64,000 nucleotides of DNA, taken from the NCBI GenBank assembly GCA_018896025.1, contig JAHIND010000008.1, positions 372,001 to 436,000 on the forward strand, read 5' to 3'. Positions 9,795 through 17,936 of the stretch are shown one piece after another (position 1 is the first letter of the stretch; each line of letters starts with the position of its first letter). The translations under genes and the position numbers were made by a program. This DNA is from Pseudomonadota bacterium. Lineage in GTDB: Bacteria > Desulfobacterota > Desulfarculia > Desulfarculales > Desulfarculaceae. The notes below the pieces were generated by a model. It worked only from the letters and a program-made list of their open reading frames with translations, searched no databases and was not told where the DNA came from.

Positions 9795-10781
9795 ATGAGC
9801 CAAGGCAAATACGACGTAATTTTGGACACCATGCCGGAGACCGGATCCCGTCTGGAGATTCTGTTCCGCCAGGCAGGCGACGGCTTTATGCAGGTGGAGT
9901 ACGGCCGTGAGCAGCGGGCCATGCTGCAGGACTCTTTCCGCATGCTGGCGGTCAACGACATCATTCTGGGCAAGGAGTTGAAGGGCCTCATCGAGACGGT
10001 GCCCGGCATTCGCACCAACCTGCTGCACTTCGACCCATCGGAGCTGTCGGTGGACAAGCTCATCGAAGCGGTCAAAGAGGCCGAGGAGTCCATGCCCACG
10101 GTGGACGACGTGGTGCTTCCCTCCCGCTTGATACACCTTCCCCTGGCCTTTGAGGACAGCGAGACCAAAAAGGCGGTGGCCAAGTATCAGAAAGAGGTGC
10201 GCCCCGACGCGCCCAACTGCGCCGACGGATACAACCTGGAGTACATGGCCATGTGCAACGGGGTAACCGTGGACGAGTGCAAGAAGATGCTGTTGGGCAC
10301 CGACTGGTTCAACAGCGGCGGCGGCTTCTGGCCGGGCGGCGCCTTCCTGTGGCCCACCGACCCCCGTTGCGCCGTCGTGGTGCCCAAGTACAACCCCCCG
10401 CGCACCTGGACCCCGGAGGGGGCCGCGGGCATCGGCGGGCCCTGCGTGTTCACCTACACCACCCCCACCGGCGGCGGCTACCAGCTCTTCGGCCGCACCA
10501 TCCCGGTGTTCCAGTTCTCCTGCAAGCACCCCATGTTCAAGGACGGCCCTTTCCTCTACCGCAACGCTGACCGGGTCCGCTTCCATGAGGTGAGCGAGAA
10601 GGAAGTGGTGGAAATCTACGGCCACGTCCACGACAAGACCGACTACACCTACGAGATTGACCAGGGCGAGATCAAGGCCAAGGAATACATCGAGTGGTTC
10701 AACTCCGACGAGGTGCAAAAGGGCGCGGCGGAGCTCAAGGCCAAGCAGGCTGAGGGCACCAAAAAGGCCCCCAGGCTGTAG
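9795..10781 (+). CDS. urea-carboxylase-type carboxyltransferase subunit (KipI/PxpB-like with N-terminal extension)
   Basis: 328 residues, longer than stand-alone KipI/PxpB (~220-240). The N-terminal part (RLEILFRQAGDGFMQVEYG, then a PGIRTNLLHFDP segment) and the central PSRLIHLPLAFED...VRPDAPNC segment match the carboxyltransferase region of urea carboxylase more closely than 5-oxoprolinase. KYNPPRTWTPEGAAGIGG and GGYQLFGRTIPVFQ are further hallmarks. It should transfer the carboxyl group from carboxybiotin to an amide-type nitrogen together with the next gene product. No allophanate hydrolase or carboxyguanidine deiminase is nearby, which argues against a plain urea or guanidine pathway. Confidence 0.82.
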   Translation: MSQGKYDVILDTMPETGSRLEILFRQAGDGFMQVEYGREQRAMLQDSFRMLAVNDIILGKELKGLIETVPGIRTNLLHFDPSELSVDKLIEAVKEAEESMPTVDDVVLPSRLIHLPLAFEDSETKKAVAKYQKEVRPDAPNCADGYNLEYMAMCNGVTVDECKKMLLGTDWFNSGGGFWPGGAFLWPTDPRCAVVVPKYNPPRTWTPEGAAGIGGPCVFTYTTPTGGGYQLFGRTIPVFQFSCKHPMFKDGPFLYRNADRVRFHEVSEKEVVEIYGHVHDKTDYTYEIDQGEIKAKEYIEWFNSDEVQKGAAELKAKQAEGTKKAPRL

Positions 10782-10799
10782 GGAAAGGGAGCAAGGCTT

Positions 10800-11783
10800 A
10801 TGCTGAAAATAATCAATGGCGGAATCGAGACTCTGGTCGAGGACTGGCCGGGACGGCTGGGCTACCTGGGCAAGGGCATGAGCGCCTCCGGGTCCTTTGA
10901 CTGCGTGGGCCTGGGCCTGGCCAACGTGTTGGTGGGCAACCCTTCGGGGCAGGCTGGCCTGGAGATCACCGGCGGCTTCTTCGAGGCCGAGTTCACCGAC
11001 GACCACGTGATCGCCCTCACCGGCACGGACATGCAGCCCACCATCAACGGGCAACCGGTTGAGATGTGGACCTCGCTCAAGGTGAGCGCGGGCGACAAGA
11101 TCAAGCTGCTGCACATCGCACCCACCGGCTTCCGCTGCTATCTGGCCGTGGCCGGCGGCGTGGACGTGCCCGCCTACCTGGGCAGCAAGTCCACCTGCAT
11201 CTTCGGGGCCTACGGCGGCTTTGACGGCCGCCCCCTGAAGCCCGGCGACGAGGTAAAGTTCGGCGCGCCCAGCGCGGAGCTGTCTTCCCTGGAAGGCCGC
11301 AAGCTGAAACCAGAGGCCATCCCTCAGTACACCAACCAGTGGGTGCTCAGGGCCATCCCCGGACCCAACACCTGCCCGGACTACGCCACCCAGGAGGGCA
11401 TGGACCTGCTGTTCAGCCGGGTTTCCAAGATCCAGCACACCTCCAACCGCTCGGCCTACCGCTTGGAGGAGCTGCCCGCCAGCTTCTTCGCGCGCACCGA
11501 CGGCGGGGTGGGCGGCAGCCATCCCTCCAACATCATCGACCACGCCTACGCCATTCGCGGGGCGCTGAACATCTGCGGCAACACCCCCATCCTGCTGGTG
11601 GCCGACGGCCCCACCCTGGGCGGCTACATGTGCGCCCTCAACGTTATCAACGCCGACCTGTGGAAGGTGGGCCAGGGTGCGCCGGGCCGGGACTTCATGC
11701 AGTTCCAGCTCTCCAGCCAGGAAGAGGCCATTCAAGCACGCCAAGAGCAGAAGCAATGGCTCAGCGAGGACTCGCTGGCCTAG
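10800..11783 (+). CDS. carboxyltransferase subunit, KipA/PxpC-like
   Basis: 327 residues of the KipA/PxpC fold: an opening IINGGIETLVEDWPGRLGYL corresponding to the 'TxVQDxGRxG' family start, CYLAVAGGVDVPAYLGSKST in the middle, and a late GGVGGSHPSNI motif. In urea carboxylase this fold is fused to the preceding subunit's fold; here the two are separate genes 18 bp apart. Together they would form the active site that accepts CO2 from biotin on the carrier at 11808. Start ATG at 10800 is preceded by GGGAGC. Confidence 0.85.
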   Translation: MLKIINGGIETLVEDWPGRLGYLGKGMSASGSFDCVGLGLANVLVGNPSGQAGLEITGGFFEAEFTDDHVIALTGTDMQPTINGQPVEMWTSLKVSAGDKIKLLHIAPTGFRCYLAVAGGVDVPAYLGSKSTCIFGAYGGFDGRPLKPGDEVKFGAPSAELSSLEGRKLKPEAIPQYTNQWVLRAIPGPNTCPDYATQEGMDLLFSRVSKIQHTSNRSAYRLEELPASFFARTDGGVGGSHPSNIIDHAYAIRGALNICGNTPILLVADGPTLGGYMCALNVINADLWKVGQGAPGRDFMQFQLSSQEEAIQARQEQKQWLSEDSLA

Positions 11784-11807
11784 TTAGAAGGGAAAAGGAA
11801 TAGGAAC

Positions 11808-12032
11808 ATGGAAAAAAGCGTAAACGCCATCATGCCCGGCCTGTGCGCCCGGGTGGTTGTCAACGAAGGCGACAAAGTCAGCGCGGGCCAGGAAGTGGCG
11901 GTCATCAACTGCATGAAGACCGAGATTTCGGTCAAGAGCGAGTTCGAAGGCACGGTCAGCAAGGTGATCTCCAAGGAATGGGACGAGATGCAAGTGGGAG
12001 ATCCCATGGTCATGCTGGAGGTCGAGGAGTAG
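11808..12032 (+). CDS. biotin carboxyl carrier protein, minimal domain
   Basis: Only 74 residues, i.e. a biotinyl domain without the Pro/Ala-rich linker or N-terminal helix seen in acetyl-CoA carboxylase AccB. The biotin-accepting lysine is Lys37 in NCMKTEI; the usual Ala-Met-Lys-Met is replaced by Cys-Met-Lys-Thr, and MKTE is the form common in urea carboxylase carriers. Paired PGLC and GDKV turns flank it as expected. It lies between the carboxyltransferase and carboxylase genes, so it is the dedicated shuttle of this enzyme rather than the fatty-acid system. Confidence 0.88.
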   Translation: MEKSVNAIMPGLCARVVVNEGDKVSAGQEVAVINCMKTEISVKSEFEGTVSKVISKEWDEMQVGDPMVMLEVEE

Positions 12033-12041
12033 CCAGGCCCC

Positions 12042-13388
12042 ATGATTAAAAAACTGCTTATAGCCAACCGGGGCGAGATCGTCCCGCGCATCATACGCAC
12101 CTGCCAAGAGATGGGCATCGCCACGGTGGCGGTGCACTCCGAGGCCGACAAGGGCGCGCCGTTTTTGAGCCAGGCCGACCAGACCGTGAACATCGGTCCG
12201 GCCAACCCGGCCCAGAGCTACCTCAACATGGAGGCCATCATCGACGCGGCCCGCCAGACCGGCGCGGACGCGGTGCATCCGGGATACGGCTTCTTGTCCG
12301 AGCGAGGGGCCTTCGCCCAGGCGGTGACCGACGCCGGTCTCACCTGGGTGGGCCCGCCTCCCTCGGTGCTCAAGGCCATCAGCTCCAAGGTCTACGCCCG
12401 CAGGCTGGCCGTGGAGGTGGGGGCCGAGGTGACTCCCGGCACCCTTGAGCCGGTGAGCGGCCCTGAAGAGGTGGTGGCCTTCGGCGAGGAACACGGCTAC
12501 CCCCTGTTCCTCAAGCTGGACAAGGGCGGCGGCGGCAAGGGCATCGAAAGGGTGTCCGAGCCTGGCCAGGCGGCCGAGGTATTCAAGCGGGCCTGCTCCA
12601 TCGGGGCCATGGCCTTTGGGTCGCCCGCCTGCTACATCGAAACAGAGGTGGTACGGCCCCGGCACATCGAGGTGCAGTTCATCGCCGACGCGGCGGGCCA
12701 CGTGGTTTGCCTGGGCGAGCGTGAATGCTCCATCCAGCGCCGCCACCAGAAGATCATTGAGGAGGCCCTCTCCCCGGTGGTGGACGAGGCCACCAGGGCC
12801 AAGCTCTACGCCGACACCGCGGCCATCGTGAAAAAAATGGGCTACGTGGGCGCGGGCACCCTGGAGGGTCTGCGCACCAAAAACGGCGACCACTACTTCA
12901 TGGAGGTCAACGCCCGTTTGCAGGTGGAGCACCCGGTGAGCGAGTTCCTCACCGGCGTGGACATCGTGCGCCAGCAGCTGGAAGTAGCCATGGGCGGGGA
13001 TTTGCCCTGGTCCCAGAGCGACATCCTGACTCAGGGCCACGCCATCGAGGCCAGGGTCTATGCCGAGGACCCGGAGACCTTCTACCCCTCGCCGGGGGTG
13101 ATAACCAAGGTGGTGCTGCCCGAGACCGGCGACAAGCTGCGGGTGGATCACGCCCTGGCCGACGGCTGCACGGTGCCGCCTTATTACGACCCCATGCTGG
13201 CCAAGGTCATCGCCTATGACGAGACCAGGGCCAAGGCCATTGCGCGGCTTATCGAGGCGCTGAAGGCCTTCCAGGTGGTGGGGGTAAAGACCACCATACC
13301 CGTGAACCTCAGAATATTGGAGCATCCCCAATTCCAGGCCGGGGACATGGACACCAGCTTCATCGCGGAACAACTGGGCCTGGTGTAG
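12042..13388 (+). CDS. biotin carboxylase subunit
   Basis: 448 residues, normal for AccC-type biotin carboxylase. It begins KKLLIANRGEIVPRIIRTC, has the ATP-grasp glycine loop KGGGGKGIE near residue 160 and the catalytic EVNARLQVEHPVSE near 287. It uses ATP and bicarbonate to carboxylate the biotin on the neighbouring carrier. The start follows the carrier stop by nine bases. Being in the same operon as urea-carboxylase-like transferase subunits rather than accB/accD, it most likely serves them. Sequence alone cannot exclude that it also supports another carboxylase. Confidence 0.92.
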   Translation: MIKKLLIANRGEIVPRIIRTCQEMGIATVAVHSEADKGAPFLSQADQTVNIGPANPAQSYLNMEAIIDAARQTGADAVHPGYGFLSERGAFAQAVTDAGLTWVGPPPSVLKAISSKVYARRLAVEVGAEVTPGTLEPVSGPEEVVAFGEEHGYPLFLKLDKGGGGKGIERVSEPGQAAEVFKRACSIGAMAFGSPACYIETEVVRPRHIEVQFIADAAGHVVCLGERECSIQRRHQKIIEEALSPVVDEATRAKLYADTAAIVKKMGYVGAGTLEGLRTKNGDHYFMEVNARLQVEHPVSEFLTGVDIVRQQLEVAMGGDLPWSQSDILTQGHAIEARVYAEDPETFYPSPGVITKVVLPETGDKLRVDHALADGCTVPPYYDPMLAKVIAYDETRAKAIARLIEALKAFQVVGVKTTIPVNLRILEHPQFQAGDMDTSFIAEQLGLV

Positions 13389-13399
13389 GAGCACACAGC

Positions 13400-14494
13400 A
13401 TGGGTCAACTGGGCCGCCCCCTCATGGTTGGGGGCATTGAGGTTAGCAACCGCTTTTTGCGCTCCGCCACCATGGAGAACATGGCCGGTGCGCATGGCCA
13501 GGTGCGCCGCGACCTCCTCAGGCTGTATCACGACCTGGCCGTGGGCGGTTGCGGGCTCATCATCACCGGGGCCACGGCGGTCACCGCCGACGGCCGGGCC
13601 TGGGCCCAGCAACTGGGAGCCTGGGGCGACGCCCAGGTGGAGGGCCTGTCCCGATTGGCCCGGTTGATCCATCGCTCCAATCCCGCGGCCCGCTGCGCGG
13701 TGCAGCTGCACCACGTGGGCTCGGCCGGGGGCGGCTATTCCTACGGCTCCCTGACCCAGGGTTTCGACCTGAACCAGGCTCCGGAGGACCAGATCACCGA
13801 GTTGGCCCGCGCCTTCGGCCGGGCCGCCGCCCGGGTGCGCCAGGCTGGTTTCGACGCGGTGGCGGTGCACGGGGCTCACGGTTATTTGGTTAGCCAGTTC
13901 TTCTCCCCGGTGTTCAACCAGCGCCAGGACGATTGGGGCGGCTCTCGGGAGAACCGGGGCCGCTTTTTCCTGCTGGTGCAGGAGGCAATCCGCCGCGAGG
14001 TGGGGGACGGCTTCCCGGTGCTCTGGAAGATGAACACCCACGACTTTTTGCCCGAGGGCGCGAGCCGGGAGGACTACCTCTGGCTGGCCGGGCAACTGGC
14101 CCAGGCCGGGGCCGCCCTCATCGAGCTGAGCGGCGGGGTCAAGGAGCAGGCCAAGCTGCGCAATCAGCTCCGCCGCGAAGCCGGGGAGCGCGAGGCCTAT
14201 TTCCTGCCCGCCCTGGAGGCCTTCCGCTCGGCGGTGGGCGACACTCCCCTGGCCCTCACCGGAGGCATGCGCTCCCGTGAGGTCATGGAGCAGGTGCTGG
14301 CCGCCGGGGCGGACATGGTGGGCCTCAGCCGCCCCCTGATCAGCGAGCCGGATCTGCCGGCGCGCCTGCTGCACGGGCCGGACCGGCGGCGCTCCCGCTG
14401 CACCTCCTGCAACCAGTGCCTGCTCACCATCGCCAATGAGCCCTTGTGTTGTCTGGAGTTTGACTCCTTTGCCAGGTCGATCAAGGACCTTTAG
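13400..14494 (+). CDS. short Old Yellow Enzyme family NADH:flavin oxidoreductase with C-terminal Cys cluster
   Basis: 364 residues containing only the FMN-binding TIM barrel: FLRSATMENMAG, a QLHHVG active-site stretch, GAHGYLVSQFFSP and NQRQDDWGGS. The C-terminus RCTSCNQC plus a further Cys pair resembles the 4Fe-4S motif of 2,4-dienoyl-CoA and 2-enoate reductases, but the FAD and NAD(P)H domains of those ~650-residue enzymes are missing. Electrons would have to come from a separate protein. It is the last gene of the lactam operon, starting 11 bp after biotin carboxylase, so it may reduce an unsaturated substrate or intermediate. Its stop overlaps the stop of the convergent gene at 14491. 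Confidence 0.85.
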   Translation: MGQLGRPLMVGGIEVSNRFLRSATMENMAGAHGQVRRDLLRLYHDLAVGGCGLIITGATAVTADGRAWAQQLGAWGDAQVEGLSRLARLIHRSNPAARCAVQLHHVGSAGGGYSYGSLTQGFDLNQAPEDQITELARAFGRAAARVRQAGFDAVAVHGAHGYLVSQFFSPVFNQRQDDWGGSRENRGRFFLLVQEAIRREVGDGFPVLWKMNTHDFLPEGASREDYLWLAGQLAQAGAALIELSGGVKEQAKLRNQLRREAGEREAYFLPALEAFRSAVGDTPLALTGGMRSREVMEQVLAAGADMVGLSRPLISEPDLPARLLHGPDRRRSRCTSCNQCLLTIANEPLCCLEFDSFARSIKDL

Positions 14495-15489
14495 AACACC
14501 CAGCCCCAACTGAGGCTCAGGGTGAAGTCCGGGCTGGTGTAATAGATCAGGTCTTCGGCAAAGGCCAGGCTGATTAGCTGGCCCTGGCCGGGTTTCCACT
14601 GCACCCCCAACAGAACCTGCAACATGGCGTTGTCCAGGCCCTCCACCCCGGTGTCCTGCACCAGGGCGGTGGCCCCGTTGAGCTGACCTCGCAGGGTCAG
14701 GGCGTCGGACCAGGCCCAGCCCAGGGACAGGCTGCCCGCCCACACGTCGTCCGGCTCCAGGGGGTCCAGCAGGCTGGTGGAGCCCAGGTAGAAATACATG
14801 GCGTTGGCGTTCAAGCAAAAGCGTCCCAGGGGCCAGTCGCCGCTCAGGCCCAGGGCGGGAATGGTCCCGCCCGCGCCCAGGCCCTTGTCCGGGTCGCCGG
14901 TGGGCAGGCTCACCTGGCCCAGGAGGCTGAGCGCCGGGCCGCCGCCCTCCCAGAGCATCCAGGCCCCCTTGAGCCGCAGGTCGCCCACCGCCTGAGTGGA
15001 GCCGTCCTGGCTGACGATGCGCTTGCCCCGGCTGCTCACGTCGTAGCGCATCTGGTCCTGGGGCGCGTTTTCCCGCCCACCATTGGGCAGCCCCAGGGCG
15101 CGGTGGTAGCTCTCGATGAAGCCGTCCATGAACCCGCCCCAGTAAAAGGCGGCGGGAAGCTCCAGGCCCAGGCGCACGCGCGGGTGCAGGGTGTAGGCGT
15201 AGCCCAGGGACACGTAGCCCAACTCCATGTCCAGGTCCAGGTTGGCGGCCCGCGAGCTTTGCTGCACGAAGATGCTGGAATAGGCCGCAGTTACGCTCAG
15301 GCTGCTGCTACCCGCCGGGTCCAGGGCCGCCGCGCTGGGGGTGAAGGGCACCAAGGACAGGGCCAGGGGCGATTGGTTGGGCACAGTGAAGGGCTGGTTG
15401 GCCGGTACGGGTTGGCCCGCCACGGCAATGGTAGCCCAAAAGCACGCCAAAACTAGGGCGGCTGCGGCCCAAAAGCCTCGTTGAACCAT
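14491..15489 (-). CDS. outer-membrane beta-barrel protein, DUF3187-like
   Basis: 332 residues from the ATG at 15489 (a start at 15516 is also open but lacks a better ribosome site). An N-terminal signal peptide (VQRGFWAAAALVLACFWATIAVAG) is followed by alternating aromatic/polar beta strands and a C-terminal aromatic residue (LSWGWVF), the pattern of outer-membrane barrels. The block FIESYHRALGLPNGG resembles DUF3187 proteins. Function unknown; members are often guessed to be porin-like. It stands alone, convergent with the lactam operon, and no local partner suggests a substrate. Confidence 0.7.
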   Translation of the reverse strand: MVQRGFWAAAALVLACFWATIAVAGQPVPANQPFTVPNQSPLALSLVPFTPSAAALDPAGSSSLSVTAAYSSIFVQQSSRAANLDLDMELGYVSLGYAYTLHPRVRLGLELPAAFYWGGFMDGFIESYHRALGLPNGGRENAPQDQMRYDVSSRGKRIVSQDGSTQAVGDLRLKGAWMLWEGGGPALSLLGQVSLPTGDPDKGLGAGGTIPALGLSGDWPLGRFCLNANAMYFYLGSTSLLDPLEPDDVWAGSLSLGWAWSDALTLRGQLNGATALVQDTGVEGLDNAMLQVLLGVQWKPGQGQLISLAFAEDLIYYTSPDFTLSLSWGWVF

Positions 15490-15624
15490 TTTGCTTTCCC
15501 GTGTCACGCATTTCATGGCCAGGCATTATAGCCTAAGGTGGTCCGATGGTACATAATGAGCAAAGCGGTTGCGTTATAGGCTTTTCCTTGGCAATATTAG
15601 GCTGTCGCAAGCCAGGAGAGGGTA

Positions 15625-15780
15625 ATGATCACGACAAGGTTGATAGGACTGATTTTGTTGCTTTGTACCATCGGCTACATGGCCGCAGCATGCACCACTA
15701 TAGCCCCTCCGGGCTACGATGCTATGTCGGAACAGAGGGCCGCGGACCAGATCGAGTGGCAGGACGATCCCTGGCGCTAG
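15625..15780 (+). CDS. small lipoprotein, 51 residues
   Basis: A short gene with an excellent Shine-Dalgarno (GGAGAGGG five bases before ATG). The product starts MITTRLIGLILLLCTIGYMAAAC: a positively charged start, a hydrophobic run and a lipobox ending at Cys23. The mature peptide is only 29 residues (TTIAPPGYDAMSEQ, then an acidic tail ending DDPWR). The residue after the lipid Cys is Thr, so outer-membrane sorting is expected. A terminator-like hairpin lies 29 bp downstream. Function unknown; I see no homologue by eye. Confidence 0.65.
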   Translation: MITTRLIGLILLLCTIGYMAAACTTIAPPGYDAMSEQRAADQIEWQDDPWR

Positions 15781-15980
15781 GGGCTTTTTCGCTTAGATAG
15801 CCTACAAAGGCTGGCGGTGTTGGGCCGCCGGCCTTTTGCTTTGCCCTGAGCCTGGGCCTCGCCGATCACCGCCCGTGCCTGAGCCTTGCGTTCCTTGGCG
15901 CGCAACACCCCTTCGCCGCCCAGACCGACGGTGGTCACCTGGGCCTCGCTTTGGCCGAAGCCGGCTCGCGTCAAAGCCAT
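15777..15980 (-). pseudogene. truncated aldo/keto reductase, N-terminal remnant
   Basis: The frame starts with a good ribosome site (GGGAG) and reads LTRAGFGQSEAQVTTVGLGG then EGVLRAKERKAQARAVIGEA, which resembles the first ~45 residues of aldo/keto reductases (LGxTGLxVxxxGLGGEGVL). The family continues with a conserved strand and the catalytic Asp/Tyr/Lys/His residues, but here the frame departs into GKAKGRRPNTASL and stops after 67 codons. The remaining ~250 residues are absent, so this looks like a deletion remnant. Its 3' end overlaps the terminator hairpin at 15809. A small functional protein is the alternative. Confidence 0.45.
15809..15837 (+). terminator. rho-independent terminator after the small lipoprotein gene
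   Basis: Stem GGCTGGCGG / CCGCCGGCC (one G-T wobble) with a seven-base loop, followed by TTTT. It lies 29 bases after the lipoprotein stop. Confidence 0.6.
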
Positions 15981-16097
15981 GAATCTCCCGTTCCTTTCGG
16001 AAGCGATTTTCCAATTTGCCCTTTATTTAAGCATGCCCTGAAAGACCATGGATGTGCGAGGGCTTGCGCGTGAGACGATTGGGGATTAACTTTACAG

Positions 16098-16135
16098 AGT
16101 TAAGGCCGCCTTGGGCGGCATGGCCGTAACTTTTT
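16098..16135 (+). promoter_or_regulatory. possible attenuator hairpin in the leader of the phosphatase gene
   Basis: GCCGCC-TTG-GGCGGC forms an inner stem, AGTTA / TAACT can close it, and TTTTT follows. The element ends 18 bp before the GTG start at 16153. No plus-strand gene ends immediately upstream, so it would act as a leader terminator rather than an ordinary gene end. Confidence 0.35.
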
Positions 16136-16152
16136 GGGCAGACAGGTGCCTT

Positions 16153-16806
16153 GTGAATTTCAGCGGATTGATTTGCGACCTCGACGGCACCCTTTTGGAC
16201 AGCATCGCCGACCTTGGGGAAAGCATGAACATCGTGCTGGCCGCCGACGGCCTGCCGCGGCACCCCATATCGGCCTACCGCCTTTTGGTGGGCGACGGTG
16301 TGGAGATGCTCGCCGAGCGCTCCCTGCCGCCCCGCCTGCGCACCCCTGAGATGGTGCGGGAGATGGCCCGGCGCATGCGCGAGGTCTACTCCGGCCGCTG
16401 GGGGGTGCACACTCATCCGTATTCCGGCATAGAGGATATGCTGGCCCAGGCCCACCAGGCCGGGCTGGCCCTGGCGGTGCTTTCCAACAAAGTGGACCGC
16501 TTCACCAGGGAAATGATCAGCCACTTCTTTCCCCAGGTGCCCTTTGCCCAGGTGGTGGGGGCCAAGAAGGATGTGCCCAACAAGCCCAACCCCCAATCCG
16601 CTTTGCAACTGGCCCAGGATCTGGGCCTGAAGCCGGAAGAGTGCATCTTTCTGGGCGACACCAAGGTGGACATGCAAACCGCCGTGGGGGCGGGCATGTT
16701 CCCGGTGGGGGTGCTTTGGGGCTTCCGCGACGAAGAAGAGTTGAATCAGGCCGGGGCCAAGCGCCTGCTGGCCCATCCCTCGGAACTGGCCGACCTGCTC
16801 AAATAG
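16153..16806 (+). CDS. HAD family phosphatase, phosphoglycolate phosphatase-like
   Basis: 217 residues from the GTG at 16153, chosen because the protein then begins directly before the HAD motif I (FSGLICDLDGTLLDS; nucleophile Asp in DLDGT) and AGGTG lies just upstream; the frame extends to 16111 without added homology. Motif II is AVLSNK, motif III Lys is in PNKPNP and motif IV is FLGDTKVDM. The cap and motifs fit the Gph/PGP group, which removes phosphate from 2-phosphoglycolate formed by DNA repair or side reactions. HAD substrates are hard to predict, so the name is provisional. It is monocistronic, convergent with the exporter operon. Confidence 0.82.
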   Translation: MNFSGLICDLDGTLLDSIADLGESMNIVLAADGLPRHPISAYRLLVGDGVEMLAERSLPPRLRTPEMVREMARRMREVYSGRWGVHTHPYSGIEDMLAQAHQAGLALAVLSNKVDRFTREMISHFFPQVPFAQVVGAKKDVPNKPNPQSALQLAQDLGLKPEECIFLGDTKVDMQTAVGAGMFPVGVLWGFRDEEELNQAGAKRLLAHPSELADLLK

Positions 16807-16817
16807 CCTAGCCCTGC

Positions 16818-17927
16818 CTAGTACAGTCGGTTGCGGAACAGCCACCCGGCGATGACCATGGTCACCACCCCGATCACCGCCATGGGCCAGTACAGGGGCA
16901 GCAGCAACGACATCTCCGCCCCCTCCAAGAACACCGATCGCACGATAACCAGGAAATAGCGCAGCGGGTTGAGCAGGGTCAGGTTCTGCACCAGCTCGGG
17001 CATGTTGGCGATGGGCGTGGCGAAGCCCGAGAGGATCACCGCGGGCACCAGGAACAGGAAGGCCCCTAGAAGCGCCTGCTGCTGGGTCACGGCGATGGAG
17101 GAGATCATCAGGCCCAGACCCACCGCCGAGACGATGAACAGCCCCATGCCCAGATAGAGGGCTCCCAAGCCGCCCAACATGGGCACCCCAAACATGTTCA
17201 CGGTCAAGAACACGATCAGGCTGCCCTCGGCCAGGCCGATGATGATGCCCGGCAGCGCCTTGCCGATGAGTATCTCCGCCGGGTGCAGGGGGGTTACCAG
17301 TAGCTGGTCAAAGGTGCCGGCCTCGCGCTCCCGGGCCACGGATAGGGCGGTGACCACCAGGGCCACCACCAGGGTTAGAAGACCCACGATGCCCGGCACG
17401 ATGAACCAGCGGCTCTCCAGGTTGGGGTTGAACCAGGTGCGCACCTTGAGCTCGGTGGGAGGGCTGGCCCAGCCGTGATCCTTGGACCATTGCGTGCTGA
17501 AGCTGGTCACGATGGTGTTGATATAACCCAGCAGCACCATGGCGGTGTTGGAGTTGCGCCCATCGATGATTACCTGCAACTGCCCGGAGCGGCCCTCAAG
17601 CATGTTGCGGGTGAAGTCCTGGGGGATGTTCAGCACCATCAACACCTTTTGTTCGTTGACCGCCGGGGCCACCTGGCCCAGGTGGTCCAGAGTGGCGGTC
17701 AGCTTGAAGGCGGGCGAGCCCTTGAAGTAGCCCAAGAGTTCCCGGGAGGCGATGCCAGGGTCTTGGTTGTAGACCGCGTAGTTCACCTGGTTCAGGTCAA
17801 AGCTGGCCGCGTAGCTGAAAATGAACAACTGGAACAAGGGAGGGATGATAAGAGTCATCCGGCTGGTCTTGTCCTTCAACAAGGCCATGAACTCCTTGAC
17901 CACCAATGCCCATATTCGTCTAAACAC
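16818..17927 (-). CDS. ABC-2 type exporter permease (YbhR-like)
   Basis: 369 residues: one N-terminal membrane helix (LIIPPLFQLFIFSYAASF), a large periplasmic domain, then five helices. The segment AREREAGTFDQLLVTPLHPA is the cytoplasmic coupling region typical of ABC-2 permeases of the YhhJ/YbhR/YbhS group. It is the last gene of a minus-strand operon with a second permease (17937), a tandem ATPase (19064) and a membrane fusion protein (20846). The pair of permeases forms the export channel, probably for hydrophobic drugs or cations as in E. coli YbhFSR. Confidence 0.88.
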   Translation of the reverse strand: MFRRIWALVVKEFMALLKDKTSRMTLIIPPLFQLFIFSYAASFDLNQVNYAVYNQDPGIASRELLGYFKGSPAFKLTATLDHLGQVAPAVNEQKVLMVLNIPQDFTRNMLEGRSGQLQVIIDGRNSNTAMVLLGYINTIVTSFSTQWSKDHGWASPPTELKVRTWFNPNLESRWFIVPGIVGLLTLVVALVVTALSVAREREAGTFDQLLVTPLHPAEILIGKALPGIIIGLAEGSLIVFLTVNMFGVPMLGGLGALYLGMGLFIVSAVGLGLMISSIAVTQQQALLGAFLFLVPAVILSGFATPIANMPELVQNLTLLNPLRYFLVIVRSVFLEGAEMSLLLPLYWPMAVIGVVTMVIAGWLFRNRLY

Positions 17928-17936
17928 CTAGCCCCC

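Noticed and set aside
9747..11756. 669-codon open frame on the minus strand across the carboxyltransferase genes
   Set aside because: It is antisense to two clear family members; long shadow frames are common when third codon positions are almost all G or C. The translation is low-complexity Gly/His/Val/Leu with no family motif.
15546..15800. 84-codon plus-strand frame overlapping the small lipoprotein
   Set aside because: No ribosome site and no membrane or domain features; the overlapping 51-codon frame has a strong ribosome site and a lipobox.
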